A stretch of DNA of 64,000 nt from Oceanicaulis sp. GTDB lineage: Bacteria; Pseudomonadota; Alphaproteobacteria; Caulobacterales; Maricaulaceae. A model generated the notes under the pieces. It was not told the DNA's origin. It saw nothing but the letters and a program-made list of their open reading frames with translations, and made no database searches. A program made the translations under genes and the position numbers. Positions 9,047 through 17,265 of the stretch are shown in pieces (positions within the stretch are counted from its first letter, which is position 1; each line of letters begins with the position of its first letter). The stretch covers positions 1,947,501 through 2,011,500 of the forward strand of contig CP157796.1 of the NCBI GenBank assembly GCA_040112665.1. Reading direction: 5' to 3'.

Positions 9047-9116
9047 GCCAATCCCCCTTCGTATCAATGTGCAGATTTTCGCTGCCGCTTCGGGCGGCCT
9101 GTCGTAGCGTATGCAT
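9039..9116 (-). CDS. 25-aa leader peptide ORF upstream of the DUF3987 gene
   Basis: Twenty-five codons starting MHTLRQAARSG, with a perfect ggaggt four bases before the ATG, the best ribosome site in this region. Its stop (9041-9039) lies inside the first codons of the DUF3987 gene, overlapping in another frame. This arrangement suggests translational coupling or attenuation. It is also possible that the peptide itself has no function. Confidence 0.5.
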   Translation of the reverse strand: MHTLRQAARSGSENLHIDTKGDWHD

Positions 9117-9157
9117 GTGCACCTCCGACGGGTGTGCTCTGTTCCAAAGATCTCGAC

Positions 9158-9193
9158 AGCGACCGGGCGCGCGCCATGCGCTCGGTCGCTTTT
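9158..9193 (+). terminator. Intrinsic-terminator-like hairpin oriented on the + strand
   Basis: Thirteen-base-pair stem (agcgaccgggcgc / gcgctcggtcgct, one G-T pair), a 7-base loop and tttt, read on the + strand. The genes on both sides run on the minus strand, so it would stop an antisense or + strand transcript. On the minus strand it lies in the DUF3987 leader and could serve as an attenuator hairpin. Confidence 0.55.
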
Positions 9194-9247
9194 CATTGCG
9201 GGCGGCTTGCAATGGGCTAGGCAGCCCGCGACTGTTCCGGCGGGCCG

Positions 9248-9562
9248 TTATGCTGCACCAAGCGAATGCGTCGACCTGGCGGGCGTCTTCGCCGTTTGAG
9301 GGTCGAGACGGTCACCCGGCTGCTCGCTCGTGCTGTGGCGGCGGCCTGAGTACATCCAAGCGAGGACATCACGTTCGCTGTACCAGACGCGGCGCGTCCC
9401 CTCGGGGCTGAAATACCTCGGGCCGGTTCCGCGAAGGCGGTACTGTGCGACCGTCACCTCGTGGGTGCCGAGCATTTCGGCGACCTCGATGGTGGAGAGC
9501 GGCCGATTTTTTGGGGTGTATCCGAACAGCTCACACAGCTGTTCAAAAGACACATCAGTCAT
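9248..9562 (-). CDS. Helix-turn-helix protein, AlpA/excisionase-like
   Basis: 104 aa. Residues ~22-70 form a MerR/AlpA-type winged helix-turn-helix (LSTIEVAEMLGTHEVTVAQY, then GPRYFSPEGTRRVWYSERDV). Small proteins of this type act as recombination directionality factors or activators of integrase and replication genes. It lies between the integrase and the DUF3987 gene, where such regulators usually sit. No strong ribosome site is seen at ATG 9562. Confidence 0.75.
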   Translation of the reverse strand: MTDVSFEQLCELFGYTPKNRPLSTIEVAEMLGTHEVTVAQYRLRGTGPRYFSPEGTRRVWYSERDVLAWMYSGRRHSTSEQPGDRLDPQTAKTPARSTHSLGAA

Positions 9563-9949
9563 AGCTGACGCTCCAGCTTGGCGCCGATTTATGCGGCGCG
9601 AAGAAAGGAAGCTGTGGTCAGCAGCACCAGCAGGAACATCCTGCTGGCAGACTGTCCGGGGCCTAGGGGACTTTCACCCTTGCGCCTCTCCGGCTCGTGG
9701 TTCTGGAATTTTCCTCGCGGGCGCGCCCCAGTGCGGCGCTGGCGCGCTTTTGTAGCGCACCGTTATGTGCATTTAGCAAGCGCAATTAAAGGTCTGCAAG
9801 CGCTAAATTTGTCTGGGCCTTTCCTCATGTTTCATGCGCGGGCTGGTGTCCAGATCGTGCGGCGCGGGCCGCTGGGGCCGGTTACAGTGCATTTAGCGGT
9901 TTCGTCGCCCCACCCACGGCGGCGAGCCAGTTGCGCGCGCTGTAGCGGC
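9563..9949. other. Control region between HTH gene and integrase, with recombinase arm-site candidates
   Basis: 387 bases without a convincing gene. Two identical gtgcatttagc words lie at 9767-9777 and 9887-9897, exactly 120 bases apart, and an inverted gctaaat lies at 9802-9808. A third ctgcatttagc lies beyond the integrase at 11294-11304. These are candidates for binding by the integrase arm domain or by the HTH protein. Confidence 0.5.
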
Positions 9950-11251
9950 CTACGCGCGCAATTCCACCACGTTCGCCCCGCTGGCCTTCGCCGCTTCGAG
10001 CCTGCCCCGTTCTTCGATCCAATCACCGATGCGTTGAGCCTCGGGATAAAGCCAGTCCAGCTTTGTCAGGTCGAGGTAATTCCGGGCGGTCACGTCCGCT
10101 TGCGCTGGAACATGGCAAGTCAAAATGTCAGTTCTGAACTTCTCGATCAAGCATTCTCGCATAGAAATATTTGTAAAAGTCCTTCTTAGATCATGGCAGC
10201 TAAGCTTTTTCTTCACGATCTCGCTGACGAGCTTCATCGGTGCGCGCGGATCGAGGATGTGCCCGGCTTTGCTGCGTGAGGTGAAGACGTGAGGGTTCCC
10301 TTTAATGGGCGTTCGGCTTTTGAGAATGGCCACGGCCTGCGTGTTCAGCGGCAGGAACACTTCACGCCCGTTCTTCGGGTCGGGAAGATGCCAGTAGCTT
10401 CTCTCGGGCTCATCTTCATCAATATGGACCCGGTCCCATGTGAGCATGGCACCTTCGTTCCGCCGAGCGCCGGTCAGGAGTAGGAACAATGTGAGTTCGA
10501 AGCCGGAGAGCGCATCAGTGTTCTTCGGGTCCGCGCGAGCATCGTGGAGAGCGTTCCAGACCTTTCCGATCTTGTCCTTCTCGATATAGCGCTGGGTCCG
10601 CGTGCCGAGCTTCGCCCAATGGTCTCGTAGCACATCGACCGGGTTGTAAAGGAACAGCGGTGATCCGTCGGCACGCCGATATTGGCGGCTGGCGAAGTTG
10701 ATGAGCGCCCGGAGCGTGGTCATCACTAGGTTCGCCTGACCGGGGGCAGGGGCCTTTCCACGCAGCCCGCGTTCCATGAGTTCGCGATGGCGCTTGCGAA
10801 TATCGTATTCACTGATGGCCACAATCGGTTTGTCAGCCCATGCCGCGAGCGCAACTTCGACGTGCCGCCTAACCTCTGACGCGCTGCTCTCTTTGAGCTT
10901 GCCCGGGCGGTCCAGGTAGGCGGTCATCACCTCGCGAAGCGTGACCCGCTCCGCCTCCTCAGACTTCTTGACCGCGCGCGGGTCGATACCCTCCCGCATC
11001 ATCTGAAGGATGCTCTGCGCCTTCCGGCGGGCTTGATCCTCAGTGTAAAGACCGAATGGACCGATGGTGATAATCACCGTCTTACCCTTGAGCCGACCTT
11101 GCGCGACAAACGCGCGCTTCCCGCGCGGGTAGTCTGTGGATGGGGGCGAGACCCTCAGCCCATACCCCTTCACGGTCTCATCCCAATGTATCTTGGCCGC
11201 TCCTTCGGGCGGTTGAACTTTGTCGATGAACGACTTGGTGAGCTTCGGCAT
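9950..11251 (-). CDS. Tyrosine recombinase (integrase) of the element
   Basis: 433 aa from ATG 11251 (ggag upstream). N-terminal arm-binding domain of the DUF4102 type (residues ~1-95), SAM-like core-binding domain (~100-190), catalytic domain (~215-400). Catalytic residues visible: Arg263 (TGARRNE), His353 and Arg356 (CHDLRRT), His380 and Tyr392 (ARNYLDL). Full length and apparently intact. It is placed 160 bases from attR and transcribed away from it, as is usual when a tRNA gene is the target. Confidence 0.95.
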   Translation of the reverse strand: MPKLTKSFIDKVQPPEGAAKIHWDETVKGYGLRVSPPSTDYPRGKRAFVAQGRLKGKTVIITIGPFGLYTEDQARRKAQSILQMMREGIDPRAVKKSEEAERVTLREVMTAYLDRPGKLKESSASEVRRHVEVALAAWADKPIVAISEYDIRKRHRELMERGLRGKAPAPGQANLVMTTLRALINFASRQYRRADGSPLFLYNPVDVLRDHWAKLGTRTQRYIEKDKIGKVWNALHDARADPKNTDALSGFELTLFLLLTGARRNEGAMLTWDRVHIDEDEPERSYWHLPDPKNGREVFLPLNTQAVAILKSRTPIKGNPHVFTSRSKAGHILDPRAPMKLVSEIVKKKLSCHDLRRTFTNISMRECLIEKFRTDILTCHVPAQADVTARNYLDLTKLDWLYPEAQRIGDWIEERGRLEAAKASGANVVELRA

Positions 11252-11293
11252 TGATGTCTCCAGAGTGGGTAAAGCTAGCATGTTACCAGCACG

Positions 11294-11304
11294 CTGCATT
11301 TAGC
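11294..11304 (-). repeat. Candidate integrase arm site next to the int start
   Basis: ctgcatttagc, matching the two copies at 9767 and 9887 in the core tgcatttagc. It lies 43 bases upstream of the integrase start, so binding here could also autoregulate int. Confidence 0.4.
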
Positions 11305-11370
11305 TAGGACACTCTAGCGTTACCCCGCAACGGCGAATTTGCCAGAAAAATCAGCGCCTTGTAATGTAGC

Positions 11371-11400
11371 GCTATCTGCCGCTATCTCGCGCTAACAGCG
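11371..11400 (+). repeat. Three 10-bp tandem repeats beside attR
   Basis: Three successive decamers beginning gctatctgcc, gctatctcgc and gctaacagcg, ending 10 bases before the attR repeat. The 10-bp period places each on the same face of the DNA. The gcta(a/t) start resembles the reverse of the tgcatttagc words. Likely recombinase or excisionase sites, by position. Confidence 0.5.
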
Positions 11401-11410
11401 CTTGGGCAAA

Positions 11411-11457
11411 CTCATAACCTGAAGGTCGTAGGTTCAAATCCTACCCCCGCACCCAAA
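11411..11457 (+). repeat. attR: 47-bp direct repeat, tRNA-fMet 3' remnant
   Basis: Identical to 2630-2676. It contains the anticodon loop, T arm and CCA of tRNA-fMet but not the 5' half, so it is not a tRNA gene. It marks the right end of the integrated element and the start of ordinary chromosome. Confidence 0.93.
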
Positions 11458-11463
11458 GTTCAG

Positions 11464-11493
11464 ACGGGGCCGGCGTTTCGCCGGCCCCGTTTT
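11464..11493 (+). terminator. Original tRNA-fMet terminator, displaced by the element
   Basis: Perfect 12-bp stem (acggggccggcg / cgccggccccgt) with a ttt loop, followed by ttt. It stands 6 bases past attR. Before integration it would have followed the tRNA directly. Confidence 0.85.
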
Positions 11494-11621
11494 CGTTTCA
11501 GGTTAGGTTTTTCTCCCGGCGTTTCGGGGTCCGCCCTGAAGCCGGGATGAACGCTTTGCTCCGCAAGCGTTCAGCGAGGGTCTGTCTTCATGGCGATGTG
11601 ACCTTGAAGAGGTGAACCGCC

Positions 11622-12104
11622 ATGAAACCGATCCTTTCGCTCGCCACCACCGCCGCCGCCGCAACGCTGGCCGCCTTCGCAAGCCCCGCGCACGCCGGTC
11701 CGATCGGGCCGGGCGGCGCAGGCGAGGCGTGCTGGCTGCGCGCCGAGACCGGCCGCCACATGACCGCGATCAGCGCCTGGACGGCGCCCGGCGTTTCGGG
11801 CGTCTGGGAGCTCAGCGTGTCGCGCGGCCGGGGCTTCGCCAGCGAGCAGTCCGGCGAGGTCGGCGCCGACGCGGCCCGGCCGCTCACCCGGATCGTGCTC
11901 GGCCAGGGCATGCTGCGTCCGCCGCTCAGGGACTTCCGGGCCGGTGCAGCCGTGCCCGTCGCTGGCGGAACCACCGTGGCGACGTCGAACTATCGCCGTA
12001 CCGGACCGGCCGAGGCGCCGGTGAGGGCGGAGCTGCGCGTCTACGATCTGGCCGGCGCGCTGATCTGCGAGACGCGAGACGTCTGGGTCTGGGCGGGCCG
12101 ATAG
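11622..12104 (+). CDS. Secreted CsgH-like protein
   Basis: 160 aa with a clear signal peptide (residues 1-25, cleavage after PAHA) and aagaggtg upstream of ATG 11622. The mature part begins with a Cys and a beta-sandwich-like stretch (ELSVSRGRGFASEQSG, then VRAELRVYDLAGALICE), similar in layout to alphaproteobacterial CsgH, an inhibitor of premature curli assembly. No curli subunit genes are adjacent. Periplasmic location is predicted; the family call is by pattern and moderate. Confidence 0.6.
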   Translation: MKPILSLATTAAAATLAAFASPAHAGPIGPGGAGEACWLRAETGRHMTAISAWTAPGVSGVWELSVSRGRGFASEQSGEVGADAARPLTRIVLGQGMLRPPLRDFRAGAAVPVAGGTTVATSNYRRTGPAEAPVRAELRVYDLAGALICETRDVWVWAGR

Positions 12105-12125
12105 AGCGGCCGCCTCGCCACGGGA

Positions 12126-12959
12126 TCAGGACTTGAAGTCCCCCGGCCCGTGGCGCTCGTGCATCTGGTCGGCGTCATCGCCCCAGGCCTTGTTCACGCG
12201 GCGGCCGCGCTTGACGGCCGGGCGCTCGGCGATCTTTTGCGCCCAGCCGCGGACGTTCCCGTACTCGTGCACCGCCAGGAATTCACCGGCCTCGTAGAGC
12301 TTGCCCATGGCGAGCGCGCCGTACCAGGGCCAGATCGCCATGTCCGCGATGGTGTAGTCCCCGCCGGCGATATAGGCCCGCCCGGCCAGCGTCTTGTCGA
12401 GGAGGTCGAGCTGGCGCTTGGTCTCCATCGCGAAACGGTCGATCGGGTATTGCAGCTTCTCCGGCGCATAGGCGTAGAAATGCCCGAACCCGCCGCCGAG
12501 ATAGGGCGCGGACCCCATCTGCCAGAACAGCCAGTTCAAGGTCTCGGTGCGCGCCGCGCCGCTCGCGGGCAGGAAAGCGCCGAACTTCTCGGCCAGGTGC
12601 ATCAGGATTGATCCGGATTCGAAGACGCGGACCGGCTCGGGTCCGGATCGATCCAGCAGGGCCGGGATCTTCGAGTTTGGATTGATGTCCACGAAGCCTG
12701 ACGAAAACTGGTCGCCCTCGCCGATATTGATAAGCCAGGCGTCATACTCCGCGTCCGCATGGCCGAGTTCGAGCAGCTCCTCGAACATGACGGTGACCTT
12801 CACCCCGTTCGGGGTCGCCAGCGAATAAAGCTGGAAGGGATGCTCGCCGACCGGCAGGTCTTTTTCGTGGGTCGCGCCTGAGACGGGGCGATTGATCTTC
12901 GCGAACCGGCCGCCGCTCTCGGCGTCCCAGGTCCAGACCTTCGGCGGGGTGTAGCTCAC
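12126..12959 (-). CDS. Glutathione S-transferase family protein, YghU-like
   Basis: 278 aa from GTG 12959, chosen because aaggag lies 10 bases upstream; an in-frame ATG at 13025 lacks this. The long N-terminal extension (TPPKVWTWDAESGG) before the thioredoxin-like domain (HPFQLYSLATPNGVKV) is typical of YghU/YfcG-type GSTs with disulfide reductase activity. The C-terminal helical domain includes DYTIADMAIWPWY. Cytosolic. Likely deals with peroxides or disulfides. Confidence 0.9.
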   Translation of the reverse strand: MSYTPPKVWTWDAESGGRFAKINRPVSGATHEKDLPVGEHPFQLYSLATPNGVKVTVMFEELLELGHADAEYDAWLINIGEGDQFSSGFVDINPNSKIPALLDRSGPEPVRVFESGSILMHLAEKFGAFLPASGAARTETLNWLFWQMGSAPYLGGGFGHFYAYAPEKLQYPIDRFAMETKRQLDLLDKTLAGRAYIAGGDYTIADMAIWPWYGALAMGKLYEAGEFLAVHEYGNVRGWAQKIAERPAVKRGRRVNKAWGDDADQMHERHGPGDFKS

Positions 12960-13060
12960 AAGCGTCTCCTTCTGCGGTGCGCGGCCTAAAGTGGCGTGTT
13001 CTCGCAGCGCTGCAACCCGCGCCAACGCCCGAAGGAGATCGCAACTTCGTGAGGCGGGTT

Positions 13061-13702
13061 TCAGGCCGCCTTCACGATCGCCTCGGCGTCGCCTTCGAGG
13101 TCCGAGCGCACGAGCGCGGCTGCAGCCCGGACAAAGTCCCCGCCGGCGAGGTCTGCGAGCTCTTCCGCGTCGTCGGGCAGATCGAGATCCTTGGCCGCCG
13201 ACTTCGCCTTCTTGTCCAGGAAAGGCGCCATCTCGCCCCAGGCTGATTGCGCTTCGCGGCGGAAGATGTCCGCACCGGACGGGCCGATGCCTTTCAGCTC
13301 CTGAAGCGCGTCCATCTCGGCGCCGACCCTGCGGCCGGCTTCGGTGCGCAGCTTGCGCAGATCGCCGTCATACCGGTCGAGAATCTGTTCGGCCATGTCG
13401 CCCAGGATCGCCGAGTACCGCTCGTCCATGCGCGCATAGCCGGCTCCGTTCAGAAGCTTCACGCGCTTTTCCCAGCCGGCGTCGCAGAGTTTTTGCGGGG
13501 TCGTCAGCCCCTCGTCGAACAGCGCCCTGGCGCCGGCGGTGGCGAGGTCAGCGCCGATGCGGGTCGAGTAGAGGTTCGAGGCGAGAAGCCACTGAAACAG
13601 TGCGCTCGGCGTTCCGCTCTCGATGTCGAAACCCAGTTCGCCGCAATAGGTGCGGCCGTGACGGTCGAGTAGGGCCTTGAGTCGATCTGACGGGCTGGAC
13701 AT
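13061..13702 (-). CDS. HhH-GPD-like protein (endonuclease III fold)
   Basis: 213 aa from ATG 13702 with cggag upstream. Helical, with a helix-hairpin-helix segment LQELKGIGPSGADIF as in the endonuclease III / HhH-GPD superfamily. The catalytic Lys and Asp and the 4Fe-4S cysteine cluster of Nth are not evident, so it may be a non-catalytic relative. Role in base-excision repair is uncertain. Confidence 0.65.
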   Translation of the reverse strand: MSSPSDRLKALLDRHGRTYCGELGFDIESGTPSALFQWLLASNLYSTRIGADLATAGARALFDEGLTTPQKLCDAGWEKRVKLLNGAGYARMDERYSAILGDMAEQILDRYDGDLRKLRTEAGRRVGAEMDALQELKGIGPSGADIFRREAQSAWGEMAPFLDKKAKSAAKDLDLPDDAEELADLAGGDFVRAAAALVRSDLEGDAEAIVKAA

Positions 13703-14078
13703 GGCGAACTCCGCGCTTCTTACGCGCGGCGAACGCGGCACGGGCGCGCCTGGTTCGCCCGCTGCGGTGCAAAACGCGATGCGCGCGAAGAGGACCGGTA
13801 TGAACACCGGCCCAAACGCCCGCCTTGCTTTCGCCGCGAAACACCGTCATGAGGGGCGTTGCGCATGTCGCCCGGCGATGGAGGGAAGCGGTTACGCTTC
13901 ATCGAGCCGGGCGCGATCGGATCGGCCCGGAGGCGAGACGCCTCCAGCGGCACAGTGTCCGGGCGTCGGGCGGCCCTGTGGGGCGCGCCCGCCCGTGGCG
14001 GCTGATCCATGCAGTTGTCCCTTATGAACGATTGATACGCCGCGCCCGGCGATCCCGGGCGCGCGGGAAAGACGATAT
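13703..14078. other. Upstream region and leader of the DEAD-box helicase gene
   Basis: 376 bases without a convincing gene; very GC-rich with several self-complementary segments. The strongest is a stem cgcgcccgg/ccgggcgcg at 14041-14063, which ends just 15 bases before the helicase ATG and abuts the weak ribosome site ggaaag. Cold-responsive helicase genes often have long structured leaders, so an RNA switch is possible. No clear promoter boxes. Confidence 0.4.
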
Positions 14079-15431
14079 ATGACCAGGTTCACCGATCTCG
14101 CCCTCGCCGCGCCGGTTCTGCGCGCTGTCTCCGAGGCGGGTTACGACACCCCCACCCCCATCCAGGCGCGCGGCATTCCGCCCGTGCTCGACGGCCGCGA
14201 CGTGGTCGGCCTTGCGCAGACCGGCACCGGCAAGACCGCCGCTTTCGTGTTGCCGCTGATCAGCCGGCTGCTGGCCGAGGGCAAACAGGCGCCGGGCCGC
14301 ACCTGCCGGGCGCTCGTGCTCGCGCCGACCCGCGAACTCGCCGCCCAGATCGGCGAGAGCGTCGCGGTCTACGGAAAGCATGCCGGGCTCACCCATGCGG
14401 TGATCTTCGGCGGCGTGAAGCCGGGCCCGCAGGTGCGCGCGCTCGCCACCGGCCTCGATATTCTTGTCGCCACGCCGGGCCGGCTGCTCGACCATCTGCA
14501 GGCGGGCAAGGCCAGGCTGGACCACACTCGTTTTGTGGTTCTCGACGAGGCCGACCAGATGCTGGACCTGGGCTTCATCCCGGCGATCCGGAAGCTCATG
14601 AGCATGGTCGCCAAGCCGCGCCAGACGGTGATGTTCTCGGCCACCATGCCGCCGCCGATCCGCGCGCTGGCCGACGATTTTCTGAAGAACCCCGTGACGG
14701 TGGCGGTGACCCCGCCGTCAAAGCCCGTCGAGCGGATCGACCAGAAGGTGTTCTATGTCGACGGCGGCGCGAAGCCCGAGGCGCTGATCGATCTGATGGC
14801 GCCCGAAGCGGGCAAGAAGACGATCGTCTTCACCCGCACCAAGCGCGGCGCGGACCGCGTGGCCAAGAAGCTCGCCCAGTACGGCCACAAGGCCAGCGCC
14901 ATTCACGGCAACAAGTCCCAGGGCCAGCGCGAGCGCGCGCTCGCCGCCTTCAAGTCCGGCGAGGCGCCGGTTCTGGTGGCCACCGACATCGCTGCGCGCG
15001 GCATCGACGTGGACGCGGTCGAGCTGGTGATCAATTACGAACTGCCCAACGTGTCTGAAAGCTATGTCCACCGTATCGGCCGGACCGCGCGGGCCGGCGC
15101 CGAGGGCCGGGCGATCGCTCTGGTCGCGCCCGACGAGCGGGTGCTCCTCAGGGACATCGAAAAGCTGATGGGCTTTGCGGTGCAGGGGCTCAACGACGCC
15201 CCGCCCATGCCCAAGGGCGATGCGGCGAAGCCGAAGCGTAATCGCGGCGGTGGCGGTGGCGGTGGCGGCCGGGGCCGTCCGCAAGGCCAGGGCGGTCAGA
15301 GCCGCGGTCAGGGCGGCCAGTCTCGCGAAGGTCAGGGTCGCGGCGGTCACGGTCAGAGCGGTCAGGGCGGCGGCAAGCCGCGCCGCCGCAATCGCGGCGG
15401 GCGCAAGCAAGGCGCGGCGGCGCAGGGCTGA
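14079..15431 (+). CDS. DEAD-box RNA helicase, RhlE type
   Basis: 450 aa. All core motifs are seen: Q motif (YDTPTPIQ, residues 22-29), Walker A AQTGTGKT (46-53), PTREL, DEAD (156-159), SAT (187-189), ARGIDV and HRIGRTARAG. After residue ~385 the tail is a Gly/Arg/Gln-rich low-complexity RNA-binding extension. Unwinds RNA duplexes in ribosome assembly or RNA decay. Single gene with its own terminator. Confidence 0.95.
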   Translation: MTRFTDLALAAPVLRAVSEAGYDTPTPIQARGIPPVLDGRDVVGLAQTGTGKTAAFVLPLISRLLAEGKQAPGRTCRALVLAPTRELAAQIGESVAVYGKHAGLTHAVIFGGVKPGPQVRALATGLDILVATPGRLLDHLQAGKARLDHTRFVVLDEADQMLDLGFIPAIRKLMSMVAKPRQTVMFSATMPPPIRALADDFLKNPVTVAVTPPSKPVERIDQKVFYVDGGAKPEALIDLMAPEAGKKTIVFTRTKRGADRVAKKLAQYGHKASAIHGNKSQGQRERALAAFKSGEAPVLVATDIAARGIDVDAVELVINYELPNVSESYVHRIGRTARAGAEGRAIALVAPDERVLLRDIEKLMGFAVQGLNDAPPMPKGDAAKPKRNRGGGGGGGGRGRPQGQGGQSRGQGGQSREGQGRGGHGQSGQGGGKPRRRNRGGRKQGAAAQG

Positions 15432-15454
15432 GGCGCTCGCCGCGAGAAAAAACG

Positions 15455-15487
15455 AAAGCCCCGGCGCATCACGCCGGGGCTTTTTTG
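15455..15487. terminator. Terminator of the DEAD-box helicase gene
   Basis: Stem agccccggcg / cgccggggct with a short loop, an A-run before and tttttt after. The A/T symmetry lets it serve the convergent pckA gene too. Confidence 0.85.
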
Positions 15488-15505
15488 TTCGCTCCGAGTG
15501 CGACC

Positions 15506-17125
15506 CTACTCTGCGGCGGTCCGCTTTGCGCCGTCGGGGCGCGGGGCGGCGGCGCGGACATAGGGCTGCACGTGGTCTTCGAACTTCTCGAAGTTCGCCA
15601 CGAACATGTCGGCGAGCTTTTCGGCCTGTGCGTCGTAGGCGGCCGGATCGGACCAGGTCTGGCGCGGGTCGAGGATCTTCGGATCGACGCCTTCGACCTT
15701 GGTGGGTACGGCGAAGCCGAAGACCGGGTCGATACGGAAGTCCGAACCGGCCAGGGAGCCGTCGAGCGCGGCGTTCAAAAGCGCGCGCGTCGCCTTGATC
15801 GGCATGCGTTCGCCCACGCCGTAGGGCCCGCCCGTCCAGCCGGTGTTCACCAGCCAGCAATCCACGCCGTGCTCGGCGATCAGCTCGCGCAGCAGGGCGC
15901 CGTATTCGGACGGATGGCGCGGCATGAACGGCGCGCCGAAGCAGGTGGAGAAGGTGGCGCTGGGCTCGGTCACGCCCTTCTCGGTGCCCGCCACCTTGGC
16001 GGTGTAGCCCGACAGGAAGTGATACATCGCCTGGGCCGGTGTGAGCTTGGCGATCGGAGGCATGACGCCGAACGCGTCGCAGGTCAGCATCACCAGATTG
16101 CTGGGGTGCCCGCAGACATTCTTGTCGCAGGAATTGGGGATGTAGTGCAGCGGATAGGCGCCGCGCGAGTTTTCCGCCAGCGTCGCGTCGTCGAGGTCGA
16201 GCTCGCGGGTGACCGGGTCCATGACCACGTTCTCGAGCACCGTGCCCCACATGCGCGTGGTGGCGAAGATCGCAGGCTCGGCCTCCTTGGACAGGCGGAT
16301 CATCTTGGCGTAGCAGCCGCCTTCGAAATTGAAGAGCCCGTCGGGCGACCAGCCGTGCTCGTCGTCGCCGATGAGCTTGCGCTTGGGGTCGGCCGAAAGC
16401 GTCGTCTTGCCGGTGCCGGACAGGCCGAAGAACACCGCGCTGTCGCCGGCCTCGCCGACATTGACCGAGCAGTGCATCGGCATGATGCGGCGCTCGGGCA
16501 GCAGGTAGTTGAGGATGGTGAAGACCGATTTCTTGGTCTCGCCGGCGTAGGAGGTGCCGCCGATCAGCACCAGGCGCTGAGCGAAATTGACCGCGATGAC
16601 GGTCTCGCTGCGCGTGCCGTGGCGCTCCGGATCGGCCTTGAAGCTCGGCAGATTCACGATGGTGAACTCCGCAGCGAAGTCCTCGAGCTCCGACCGGTCG
16701 GGCCGGCGCAGCAGATGGCGGATGAACAGCGAGTGCCAGGCCAGCTCGTTGACCACGCGCACCGGCAGGCGATGGCGTTCGTCCGCGCCGCCGAACAGCT
16801 CCTGAACGAACAGTTCGCGGCCGGCCATGTGCGCCTTGAAATCAGACCAGAGCGCGTCGAAATGCGCCGGCGTCATCGAGGCGTTGAAGTCCCACCAGAT
16901 GGTGTTTTCGGTGTCCTCGTCGCGCACGGTGAACTTGTCGCGCGCCGAGCGGCCGGTGTGCTGGCCGGTCTCCACCACCAGCGCGCCGCCCTTGGCCACG
17001 CGGCCTTCGCCGCGGCGGACGGCCTCTTCGTACAGCGCCTCTTCAGACCAGTTGACGTTCAGCTTCGCAACGCCGCTCACGCCCAGATCGCTCAGGTCGC
17101 GGCCCGTCATCATCCCGTCGGCCAT
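15506..17125 (-). CDS. pckA: Phosphoenolpyruvate carboxykinase (ATP)
   Basis: 539 aa, normal length for the ATP-dependent enzyme. It converts oxaloacetate and ATP to phosphoenolpyruvate, the first committed step of gluconeogenesis. Visible: P-loop GLSGTGKT (residues 234-241), the kinase-2 region DDEHGW after it, the substrate-binding segment TGRSARDKF near 57-65 and [10 protein letters not shown] near the C-terminal third. Convergent with the helicase gene and downstream of the pirin gene. Confidence 0.97.
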   Translation of the reverse strand: MADGMMTGRDLSDLGVSGVAKLNVNWSEEALYEEAVRRGEGRVAKGGALVVETGQHTGRSARDKFTVRDEDTENTIWWDFNASMTPAHFDALWSDFKAHMAGRELFVQELFGGADERHRLPVRVVNELAWHSLFIRHLLRRPDRSELEDFAAEFTIVNLPSFKADPERHGTRSETVIAVNFAQRLVLIGGTSYAGETKKSVFTILNYLLPERRIMPMHCSVNVGEAGDSAVFFGLSGTGKTTLSADPKRKLIGDDEHGWSPDGLFNFEGGCYAKMIRLSKEAEPAIFATTRMWGTVLENVVMDPVTRELDLDDATLAENSRGAYPLHYIPNSCDKNVCGHPSNLVMLTCDAFGVMPPIAKLTPAQAMYHFLSGYTAKVAGTEKGVTEPSATFSTCFGAPFMPRHPSEYGALLRELIAEHGVDCWLVNTGWTGGPYGVGERMPIKATRALLNAALDGSLAGSDFRIDPVFGFAVPTKVEGVDPKILDPRQTWSDPAAYDAQAEKLADMFVANFEKFEDHVQPYVRAAAPRPDGAKRTAAE

Positions 17126-17265
17126 CGGGCTCTCCCCGTCTGAATTTGTATCGACACGCGCCGCGCCCGCCTCGATCCGGGCTGCGGCAGGGGTTCGGTT
17201 CTAGCCGCGAGAAAAAGCGGAATCACCCCCAAAACTATGCTGCAGCGCGACAAAGCGCAGGCGGT

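Noticed and set aside
2881-11251. Complete prophage
   Set aside because: No portal, capsid, tail, large terminase, lysis or repressor gene is present in 8.8 kb.
11411-11457. A second tRNA-fMet gene at the right end
   Set aside because: Only the 3' part from the anticodon loop is present; no 5' half, so it is an att remnant.
12116-12165. Inverted repeat gccacggg/cccgtggc as a terminator between the CsgH-like and GST genes
   Set aside because: It lacks a T-run and lies mostly inside the GST coding sequence; not strong enough to list.
13703-14078. Short open frames upstream of the helicase
   Set aside because: They lack ribosome sites and domain-like sequence and conflict with each other on both strands.
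14718-16250. A 510-aa minus-strand frame across the helicase and pckA genes
   Set aside because: It is a low-complexity Arg/Ala frame antisense to the helicase and out of frame with pckA; the real genes explain the open frame.
15485-17143. A 552-aa + strand frame opposite pckA
   Set aside because: Antisense to a complete, well-conserved enzyme; no motifs.
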